Assembly (NCBI GenBank): GCA_934394595.1
Contig: CAKRRX010000123.1
Span: 1 to 7,439, forward strand
Origin: an uncultured Blautia sp.
GTDB lineage: Bacteria > Bacillota > Clostridia > Lachnospirales > Lachnospiraceae
Reading direction: 5' to 3'
Length of the DNA stretch: 7,439 bases
Shown: positions 1 to 7,439 of the stretch, one piece after another
Layout of the letters: every line of letters begins with the position of its first letter
Numbering within the stretch: the first letter of the stretch is position 1
Position numbers and translations under genes: made by a program
The notes under the pieces: generated by a model
What the model was told of the DNA's origin: nothing
Seen by the model: only the letters and a program-made list of their open reading frames with translations
The model's database searches: none

Positions 1-114
1 GTTTGTACATGAGAAAGTGGACGATTTGTCAATTTGAGTGGCACCGCGATAATAAGATTTTATTACCGTCTCAAAGAACAACAGAAAATGTTGTTTTTTG
101 AAGACGGTATTTTT
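1..114 (+). promoter_or_regulatory. T-box riboswitch, 3' portion (probably tRNA-Trp responsive)
   Basis: This is the 3' end of a T-box leader, which senses uncharged tRNA and lets transcription continue into the downstream transporter operon. The conserved T-box lies at 36-48 (GAGTGGCACCGCG). The antiterminator folds as GAG 36-38 with CTC 70-72, a seven-base bulge UGGCACC 39-45, GCG 46-48 with CGU 67-69, and an AT-rich upper stem 50-55 with 60-65. The bulge UGGC would pair with a tRNA end GCCA, so the tRNA needs discriminator G73. That fits tRNA-Trp (also Asn, Asp, Ser) but not Tyr or Phe. Stem I and the specifier codon lie upstream of the window, so specificity is inferred from the bulge and the gene content. 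Confidence 0.9.
64..114 (+). terminator. T-box-controlled intrinsic terminator (attenuator)
   Basis: TACCGTCT at 64-71 pairs with AGACGGTA at 102-109. The stem continues as 72-82 with 90-100 (one G-U pair) past a single bulged A at 101, giving about 19 base pairs with a seven-base loop, followed by TTTTT at 110-114. Its 5' arm shares bases 64-72 with the antiterminator, so the two folds exclude each other, as expected for a transcription-attenuating T-box. From here to the first start codon (115-256) I see an untranslated stretch of about 140 bases with no further clear element apart from the ribosome binding site. Confidence 0.92.
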
Positions 115-256
115 AATACCCTGGAATGTTCACAGTAATTGCTGATGGATATGGGAAGGGCAAAACAGACACCACTCATTCTTTCTCGCAGACAAGATGC
201 AGGGAAATCGGCTTAGTTATTTTCCAGCCAATTTTAAGAGAGAGAGGAAAAATACT

Positions 257-1282
257 ATGAAAAAAAGAATGATCGCAATCGCAGCAGCAACAATGGCAAC
301 TATGATGATGACAACTCCTGTTCTTGCAGAGGATTACAAGATTGGTATCTGCAACTATGTAGATGACGCATCTCTGAATCAGATCGTAGATAATCTGGAA
401 AGCCGTCTGAAAGAAATCGGTGATGAGAAAGGCGTGACCTTTGAGATTTCCTATGACAACTGTAATGCAGATGCAAATGTTATGGAACAGATCATCTCCG
501 ACTTCCAGGCTGATGGTGTGGACCTTATGGTTGGTGTTGCTACACCGGTGGCTATGCGTATGCAGGCAAGCACAGAAGGAACCGATACACCAGTTGTATT
601 TTCTGCAGTATCTGACCCGGTTGGCGCAGGACTTGTAGAGTCTATGGATGCACCTGGAGCAAATCTCACCGGAACAAGCGATTATCTGGATACCGCTTCT
701 GTCATGAAGCTGATCGAAGCTGTAAATCCGGATACTAAAAAGATCGGACTTTTATATGATATCGGACAGGATTCCTCCACAGCAGCCATCGAAGCAGCAA
801 AAGCTTATATGGATGAGAACGGAATCGAATATGTAGAGCGTACTGGAACCACCACAGACGAGGTTCAGCTTGCAGCAGATGCTCTGATCGCAGATGGTGT
901 TGATGCAGTATTTACCCCAACAGACAACACCATTATGACAGCAGAGCTTTCCATCTATGAGAAATTTATTGACGCGGGAATCCCACATTATACAGGTGCT
1001 GATTCTTTCGCTTTAAACGGAGCGTTTGCAGGATATGGTGTTGACTATGCAAATCTTGGTGCCAAGACAGCAGATATGGTTGCAGATATTCTTTTAAATG
1101 GTGCTGATCCGGCGACCACACCTGTAGAGACTTTTGATAATGGTACCGCAACTGTAAATACAGAGACCTGTGAGGGACTTGGTCTTGATTTTGAAACTGT
1201 CAAAGCCGCTATGGAGCCTCTTTGCACACAGGTAAATGAGATCGTCACAGCGGAAAGCTTTGATGAATTGGAAGAAAACTAA
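257..1282 (+). CDS. trpX: ABC transporter substrate-binding protein, TrpX-like (ABC_sub_bind family)
   Basis: This is the extracellular solute-binding protein of an amino-acid ABC importer, 341 aa and typical in length for COG2984/PF04392. The start at 257 follows AGAGAGG (241-247) and opens a classical signal peptide: KKR, a hydrophobic A/M-rich core (residues 5-20), then PVLA with likely cleavage after A24. An in-frame ATG at 197 would bury this signal and lacks a good ribosome binding site. Family features are TPVVFSAVSDPVGAGLV (111-127), NLTGTSD (136-142), and a C-terminal lobe with FAGYGVDYANLG followed by a helix ending in ILLNGADP (257-285). There is no lipobox cysteine at the cleavage site, which is unusual for a Gram-positive binding protein. 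It is the first gene of a three-gene operon under the T-box. Tryptophan as ligand is inferred from the T-box bulge and the family; the ligand cannot be read from the protein itself. Confidence 0.85.
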   Translation: MKKRMIAIAAATMATMMMTTPVLAEDYKIGICNYVDDASLNQIVDNLESRLKEIGDEKGVTFEISYDNCNADANVMEQIISDFQADGVDLMVGVATPVAMRMQASTEGTDTPVVFSAVSDPVGAGLVESMDAPGANLTGTSDYLDTASVMKLIEAVNPDTKKIGLLYDIGQDSSTAAIEAAKAYMDENGIEYVERTGTTTDEVQLAADALIADGVDAVFTPTDNTIMTAELSIYEKFIDAGIPHYTGADSFALNGAFAGYGVDYANLGAKTADMVADILLNGADPATTPVETFDNGTATVNTETCEGLGLDFETVKAAMEPLCTQVNEIVTAESFDELEEN

Positions 1283-1297
1283 CCGGAGGAAAGAATT

Positions 1298-2224
1298 GTG
1301 ACACTGGCTACTGCACTCTCCCTTGGAGAAACTGCCCTGAAACTTGGACTGATCTGTTCTCTGACTGTCCTTGCGTTGTTTTTAAGTTATTCTATGCTGA
1401 ATGTCTGCGACCTTTCCACAGATGGCTGCTTTACACTTGGAGCCGCTGTGGGAGCTGCGGTGGCAGTGAGCGGACATCCTTTTTTATCCATTATAGCAGC
1501 AATGCTTGCCGGAATCTGTTCTGGATTTATTACCGGATTTTTGCAGACGAAGATGGGTGTTGACAGTCTGCTTTCTGGAATCATCGTAAATACAGGTCTG
1601 TACTCGATTAATATTGCAGTAATGGGAGGTTCATCCCTGATCAACATGAACCGTACGGATACCGTATTTTCTATGATGAAGGATGCTTTGACAGATACAC
1701 CGCTGAAAGGAAGATCGGACATTATAGTTGCGCTGATCGCAGTAGCAGCAGTAGTCGCATTCCTTGTTGTATTTCTGAAAACAAGACTCGGACTCGCCAT
1801 TCGCGCCACCGGAAATAATGCGGACATGGTGAAATCCTCTTCCATTAATCCGGTGTTTACTACAATAGTGGGACTGTGCATTGCAAACTCTTTTACAGCA
1901 TTGTCCGGATGTCTGCTTTCCCAGTCCCAGAAATCTGTGGATATTAATATCGGACAGGGAATGGTTACCATTGCCCTTGCATCCTTGCTGATCGGAGGGA
2001 CGATCCTGGGAAAAGGTGGTATTTTTGTAAGAGCAGTGGGAATGGTGCTTGGTTCTTTTATTTTCCGCCTGGTCTATACTGTAGCGCTAAGATTTAACAT
2101 GCCGGCATTTATGCTGAAGCTGGTATCCTCTGTGATTGTTATTCTGGCAATTTCCGGTCCATATCTGAAACGGCAGTGGCCGCAGCTGAAGCGCAGAATG
2201 ACACATAAGAAGGGAGGAATTTGA
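1298..2224 (+). CDS. trpY: ABC transporter permease, TrpY-like (COG4120)
   Basis: This is the membrane-spanning subunit of the importer, 308 aa, of the branched-chain-type permease fold (BPD_transp_2, COG4120). About eight to nine hydrophobic segments are visible, roughly at residues 14-36, 42-60, 62-84, 90-110, 141-161, 186-208, 222-238, 244-264 and 270-290. The motif around NVCDLSTDGCFTLGAA (35-50) is typical of the family. The cytoplasmic loop TRLGLAIRATGNNADMVK (162-179) is the likely contact with the ATPase. The C-terminus is short and basic. The start codon is GTG, set by GGAGG at 1285-1289 only 15 bases after the previous stop; the first internal ATG would remove the first membrane segment. 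The gap to the ATPase gene is 3 bases, indicating tight co-translation. Confidence 0.88.
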   Translation: MTLATALSLGETALKLGLICSLTVLALFLSYSMLNVCDLSTDGCFTLGAAVGAAVAVSGHPFLSIIAAMLAGICSGFITGFLQTKMGVDSLLSGIIVNTGLYSINIAVMGGSSLINMNRTDTVFSMMKDALTDTPLKGRSDIIVALIAVAAVVAFLVVFLKTRLGLAIRATGNNADMVKSSSINPVFTTIVGLCIANSFTALSGCLLSQSQKSVDINIGQGMVTIALASLLIGGTILGKGGIFVRAVGMVLGSFIFRLVYTVALRFNMPAFMLKLVSSVIVILAISGPYLKRQWPQLKRRMTHKKGGI

Positions 2225-2227
2225 GCC

Positions 2228-3031
2228 ATGCTGAAGCTTTCCCATATTTCCAAAACCTTTAATCCGGGAACTGTAAATGAAAAAGTGGCCATAAAGGATC
2301 TGTCCCTGCATCTTGAAAAAGGGGATTTTGCAACGATCATCGGTTCCAATGGAGCCGGTAAATCCACAATGTTTAATGCCATCTGCGGCGATTTTCTTAC
2401 AGATTCCGGTTCTGTTGTCCTGGATGGGGAGGATATTACATTTATGCCCCAGCATGCCAGAGCAAAAAGCATCGGGCGCCTTTACCAGGATCCAATGCGA
2501 GGCACTGCTCCAGGTATGACCATTGAAGAAAATCTTGCACTTGCTGCGGGAAAAGGCGGCTGGCTTTCCCGTATCTCTAAAAGTGATAAAGAGCGTTTTA
2601 AAGAACAGCTGGCACTTCTGGATATTGGACTTGAGAATCGTATGAACCATCCGGTAGGGCTGCTCTCAGGCGGGCAAAGACAGGCACTTACCCTTCTCAT
2701 GGCAACCATGAATCCGCCAAAACTTCTGCTTCTGGATGAGCATACAGCAGCTCTTGACCCTGGAACAGCAGAAAAAGTCCTGAACCTGACAAAACGTATT
2801 GTGGAGGAACATCATTTGACCTGTCTGATGATCACTCACAATATGCAGTCTGCCCTGGAATTGGGAAATAGGATCCTGATGATGGATTCCGGAGATATTG
2901 TGCTGGATATTAAGGAAGAGGAGAAGAAAGGACTCACAGTGGAGGGTCTTCTGGACAAATTTAAAGTAGGCGCCGGCAAAAGGCTGGATAATGACAGAAT
3001 TCTTCTTTCCAATGAAAAACAGAAACAATAA
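2228..3031 (+). CDS. trpZ: ABC transporter ATP-binding protein, TrpZ-like (COG1101)
   Basis: This is the cytoplasmic ATPase that powers the importer, 267 aa, a normal length. All motor motifs are present: Walker A GSNGAGKST (39-47), Q-loop glutamine Q87 in LYQDP, signature LSGGQRQ (146-152), Walker B LLLLD (166-170) with catalytic E171, D-loop ALD (175-177), and switch histidine H204 in ITHN. The DEHTAALDP form, with His where many ABC proteins have Pro, is in my recollection usual in this subfamily. The start follows AGGGAGG at 2211-2217, inside the 3' end of the permease gene. As the last gene of the operon it is followed by a strong terminator. The family assignment is firm; the substrate is inferred from the operon. 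Confidence 0.9.
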   Translation: MLKLSHISKTFNPGTVNEKVAIKDLSLHLEKGDFATIIGSNGAGKSTMFNAICGDFLTDSGSVVLDGEDITFMPQHARAKSIGRLYQDPMRGTAPGMTIEENLALAAGKGGWLSRISKSDKERFKEQLALLDIGLENRMNHPVGLLSGGQRQALTLLMATMNPPKLLLLDEHTAALDPGTAEKVLNLTKRIVEEHHLTCLMITHNMQSALELGNRILMMDSGDIVLDIKEEEKKGLTVEGLLDKFKVGAGKRLDNDRILLSNEKQKQ

Positions 3032-3044
3032 TTCAGAATGTGTT

Positions 3045-3104
3045 AAAAAGCCCTGGTTGCAAAAAAGTGTTTTATTGATACTTCTTTGCAACCGGGGCTT
3101 TTGT
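3045..3104. terminator. Bidirectional intrinsic terminator between convergent operons
   Basis: AAGCCCTGGTTGCAAA (3048-3063) pairs with TTTGCAACCGGGGCTT (3085-3100), 16 pairs with one G-U. An inner AAGT/ACTT helix (3065-3068 with 3080-3083) extends it. On the + strand it is followed by a T-rich run (TTTTGTTT from 3099). On the minus strand the A5 run at 3045-3049 becomes T5. It can therefore end both the transporter operon and the convergent tmcAL gene, whose stop codon is at 3105-3107. Confidence 0.9.
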
Positions 3105-5520
<2,416 letters not shown>

Positions 5521-5533
5521 GCCATATTCCGTG

Positions 5534-5624
5534 ATGTCTGCGTAAGCAGACATGTCCGTTTAGGGGAAAGACTTCGGTAAGAGAAATCCTCTAAAGTGAT
5601 ATCAGGACAGGGTACCTGATGTCA
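5534..5624 (+). promoter_or_regulatory. Three-hairpin structured RNA between pta and ackA
   Basis: The 140-base gap contains three successive hairpins. The first is ATGTCTGC (5534-5541) with GCAGACAT (5546-5553), eight perfect pairs closed by a GUAA tetraloop of GNRA type. The second is TTTAGGGGA (5559-5567) with TCCTCTAAA (5587-5595), nine pairs with one G-U, enclosing a small C(UUCG)G hairpin (5571-5578). The third is TGATATCAGG (5597-5606) with CCTGATGTCA (5615-5624), ten pairs with one G-U and an eight-base loop. None is followed by a U-tract, so they should not terminate. They may set the relative stability or translation of the pta and ackA parts of the mRNA, or form a cis-regulatory RNA. 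I do not recognise a named family. Confidence 0.65.
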
Positions 5625-5660
5625 TATAGTACATAATCATGCAAACAGGAGAGTAAAAAA

Positions 5661-6851
5661 ATGAATGTATTGGTAATTAACTGTGGTAGTTCTTCTTTAA
5701 AATATCAGCTGATCGATTCCGAGTCAGAAGCAGTTCTTGCGAAAGGACTTTGTGAGAGAATTGGAATTGACGGAAGACTGGTATATCAGAAAGCCGGAAA
5801 TGACAAAGAGATCACAGAGGCTTCCATGCCGACTCATAAAGAGGCAATCCAGATGGTTCTGGAAGCTCTCACAAATGAGAAAACAGGCGCAATCAAGAGC
5901 CTTGATGAAGTAAATGCAATCGGTCACCGTATCGTACACGGCGGCGAGAAATTTGCTTCTTCTGCAATCATCACAGATGAGATGATCAAGACAGTAGAAG
6001 AGTGCAACGATCTTGCACCACTTCACAATCCTGCAAACCTGATCGGTATCCGCGTATGCTCAGAGCTTATGCCAAATGTACCTCAGGTTGGTGTATTTGA
6101 TACCGCTTTCCATCAGACAATGCCTGCAAAAGCATATCTGTACGGACTTCCAATTGAGTATTATAAGAATTACAAGGTTAGAAGATATGGCTTCCATGGA
6201 ACCTCTCACAGCTTCGTATCCAAACGTGCTGTTGAGTTCCTCGGCCTTGACAAGGACAACTCCAAGGTTATCGTATGCCATCTTGGAAATGGTTCCTCCA
6301 TCAGTGCTGTAAAGAACGGTGAATGCGTAGATACTACAATGGGTCTTACTCCTCTTGAAGGTGTTGTAATGGGTACACGTTCCGGAAGCATTGATCCAGC
6401 TATCGTTGAGTACATTGCAAAGAAAGAGAATCTTGACCTTGCAGGCGTTATGAATGTACTTAATAAGAAATCTGGTCTTCAGGGTATGTCCGGAGTTTCC
6501 AGCGATATGCGTGATTTGAGAGCAGCTGCTGCAGAAGGCAATGAAGATGCCAAGAATGCAATCGAAGTTCTCTGCTATGGTATCGCAAAATATGTTGGTG
6601 GATATGTAGCAGCTATGAATGGTGTTGATGCCATTGTATTTACCGCTGGTATCGGTGAGAATGTTGGCATGATCCGTGAGAAGGTTTGCTCTTATCTTGG
6701 ATTCCTGGGTGTTACCATTGATGCTAAGGCTAACGAGGCAATGGGTGAGGAAGTGGTAATTTCCGGCGCTGATTCCAAGGTTAAAGTTGCAGTTATCCCG
6801 ACCAACGAGGAGCTTGCAATCTGCCGTGATACAGTAGCACTTGTAAAATAA
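5661..6851 (+). CDS. ackA: Acetate kinase
   Basis: AckA transfers the phosphoryl group between acetyl phosphate and ADP, giving acetate and ATP; with Pta it is the substrate-level ATP step of acetate fermentation. It is cytoplasmic and belongs to the ASKHA (sugar kinase/actin) fold. The 396 aa length is standard. It begins NCGSSSLKY (7-15) and carries GHRIVHGGEKF (88-98), FDTAFHQTMP (146-155), YGFHGTSH (176-183), HLGNGSS (207-213), GTRSGSIDP (238-246), FTAGIGENV (327-335) and TNEE (381-384). R90, D147, H179, R240 and E384 align with the active-site Arg91, Asp148, His180, Arg241 and Glu384 of the Methanosarcina thermophila enzyme. The start follows AGGAG (5647-5651) with nine bases spacing. 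No separate promoter is evident, so it is expected to share the pta transcript. An intrinsic terminator follows. Confidence 0.97.
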   Translation: MNVLVINCGSSSLKYQLIDSESEAVLAKGLCERIGIDGRLVYQKAGNDKEITEASMPTHKEAIQMVLEALTNEKTGAIKSLDEVNAIGHRIVHGGEKFASSAIITDEMIKTVEECNDLAPLHNPANLIGIRVCSELMPNVPQVGVFDTAFHQTMPAKAYLYGLPIEYYKNYKVRRYGFHGTSHSFVSKRAVEFLGLDKDNSKVIVCHLGNGSSISAVKNGECVDTTMGLTPLEGVVMGTRSGSIDPAIVEYIAKKENLDLAGVMNVLNKKSGLQGMSGVSSDMRDLRAAAAEGNEDAKNAIEVLCYGIAKYVGGYVAAMNGVDAIVFTAGIGENVGMIREKVCSYLGFLGVTIDAKANEAMGEEVVISGADSKVKVAVIPTNEELAICRDTVALVK

Positions 6852-6899
6852 TTACAGTGCATCTTTTATCATGCAGTGTTACGTATAAGAATGTGCAGG

Positions 6900-6934
6900 T
6901 CCTGCCGGAGAATCATAGGCTCCGGCAGGATTTT
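6900..6934 (+). terminator. Intrinsic terminator of pta-ackA
   Basis: TCCTGCCGGAG (6900-6910) pairs perfectly with CTCCGGCAGGA (6920-6930), an 11-bp GC-rich stem with a nine-base loop, followed by TTTT and further T-rich sequence. A smaller hairpin, TGCAT/ATGCA at 6858-6862 and 6871-6875, precedes it. From 6935 to 7019 I see only AT-rich spacer DNA. Confidence 0.88.
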
Positions 6935-7019
6935 GTATACTGTTTTTTGTATTTCACCCGGAATTTTGTCTGCTTCTGCAATTTTTTTGAAAATTTATGT
7001 GATATACGGAAATTTCAAG

Positions 7020-7048
7020 TTGACAAATAATGACAGGGTATGTATAAT
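7020..7048 (+). promoter_or_regulatory. Full-consensus sigma-A promoter of the yceD-family gene
   Basis: TTGACA (7020-7025), a 17-base spacer and TATAAT (7043-7048): both hexamers are perfect and the spacing is optimal. The upstream stretch (6978-7018) is AT-rich, possibly acting as an UP-like element. The leader would be only about 20 bases, directly to AGGAG at 7064-7068. Such strength suits a gene co-transcribed with a ribosomal protein gene. Confidence 0.93.
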
Positions 7049-7074
7049 TGATTAAGTGTGAATAGGAGACGATT

Positions 7075-7439
7075 ATGCAGATACATTTATCAGACATTTC
7101 ATCCAGTGAAGGGAAGAGTGAGCATTACAGTGTAGTCTTTGAGATGGACACTATCACCTTCCAGCAGGGATCTTTTCCAGTTCTGGATAAGAAGCCTGTA
7201 GAGCTTACTATTACGAATACCGGTGACAGAGTTCTGGAACTTGAGGGGAGCGGTCTTGTGACTGTGGGAATTCCCTGTGACAGATGCCTGGAGCAGGTTG
7301 CGTCGGAGATTCCTTTTGAATTTAAGAGGAAGCTTGATATGAAGCTTACAGATGAAGAGAGAGTGAATGATCTGGATGAGAGCAGCTATCTCACCGGCTA
7401 TGACCTGGATGTGGACCGTTTGGTCTATCTTGAGGTACT
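7075..7439 (+). CDS. yceD: DUF177/YceD-family protein (YlbN-like), 3'-truncated by window end
   Basis: The 121 visible residues match the DUF177 (YceD/YlbN) family, small cytoplasmic proteins linked to 23S rRNA accumulation and usually encoded just before rpmF (ribosomal protein L32). Diagnostic is the CxxC-containing core GIPCDRCLEQV (65-75) after a beta-rich N-terminal half (LELEGSGLVTV at 54-64), followed by the acidic DLDESSYLTGYDLDVDRLVYLE stretch (99-120, shown here as landmarks L100, D111, L120). Family members are about 160-180 aa, so roughly 50 residues lie beyond the edge. The ATG at 7075 follows AGGAG with six bases spacing and a consensus promoter. In Bacillus subtilis ylbM, ylbN and rpmF lie together; here pta-ackA sits between the ylbM homologue (tmcAL) and this gene. 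I expect rpmF next, outside the window. Confidence 0.88.
   Translation, partial: MQIHLSDISSSEGKSEHYSVVFEMDTITFQQGSFPVLDKKPVELTITNTGDRVLELEGSGLVTVGIPCDRCLEQVASEIPFEFKRKLDMKLTDEERVNDLDESSYLTGYDLDVDRLVYLEV

Noticed and set aside
197..256. N-terminal extension of the binding protein from an upstream in-frame ATG
   Set aside because: The extra 20 residues would sit before a classical signal peptide, and the ATG at 257 has a good ribosome binding site while 197 does not.
1387..1971. 194-codon open frame antisense to the permease
   Set aside because: It lies wholly opposite a well supported membrane protein gene, has no recognisable domain and no clear ribosome binding site; it is a by-product of the permease codons.
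2729..2770. His instead of Pro after the Walker B DE in the ATPase (DEHTAALDP)
   Set aside because: As far as I recall this is normal in the COG1101 subfamily, so it is not a defect.
5632..5637. CATAAT as a possible -10 of an ackA-specific promoter
   Set aside because: No acceptable -35 lies 16-18 bases upstream; that position falls in the third hairpin loop and lacks TTG.

Overview
The window looks like chromosome from a low-to-mid GC Gram-positive gut anaerobe of the Clostridia, most likely a Lachnospiraceae (Blautia/Ruminococcus/Dorea-like). The reasons are a T-box riboswitch, strong AGGAG-type ribosome binding sites, near-consensus sigma-A promoters, clostridial-style Pta and AckA, and an ylbM/ylbN-type neighbourhood. 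The genus is inferred from general character; no database search was possible.

Left part (1-3104, + strand): the 3' end of a T-box leader (antiterminator 36-72, competing terminator 64-114) precedes a three-gene ABC importer of the TrpXYZ type: binding protein (257-1282), permease (1298-2224) and ATPase (2228-3031). The T-box bulge is UGGC, which needs a tRNA with discriminator base G73. This fits tRNA-Trp and excludes tRNA-Tyr and tRNA-Phe, so tryptophan is the best substrate guess. The specifier loop lies outside the window. A strong hairpin (3048-3100), usable in both directions, ends this operon and the convergent gene after it.

Middle (3105-4512): tmcAL (ylbM) on the minus strand encodes tRNA(Met) cytidine acetate ligase, which uses acetate and ATP to make N4-acetylcytidine at the wobble base. 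It is divergent from pta, and the predicted -35 boxes of the two promoters touch each other. The pta promoter is TTGAAA-17-TATAAT, and its mRNA leader can fold into a 5'-terminal hairpin.

Right part (4513-7439, + strand): pta (4513-5520) and ackA (5661-6851) convert acetyl-CoA through acetyl phosphate to acetate with ATP gain. The 140-base gap between them holds three successive hairpins without U-tracts, so they look like structured intercistronic RNA rather than terminators. A terminator (6900-6934) ends the operon. A full-consensus promoter (TTGACA-17-TATAAT) then drives a DUF177/YceD-family gene that runs off the right edge.

How it fits together: the left operon is amino-acid uptake controlled by tRNA charging. 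The right part is fermentative acetate and ATP production, next to a tRNA-modifying enzyme that consumes acetate. All genes are recognisable and apparently intact. I found no mobile elements, CRISPR or defence genes. The least explained parts are the RNA structures around pta and ackA and the shared tmcAL/pta promoter region.
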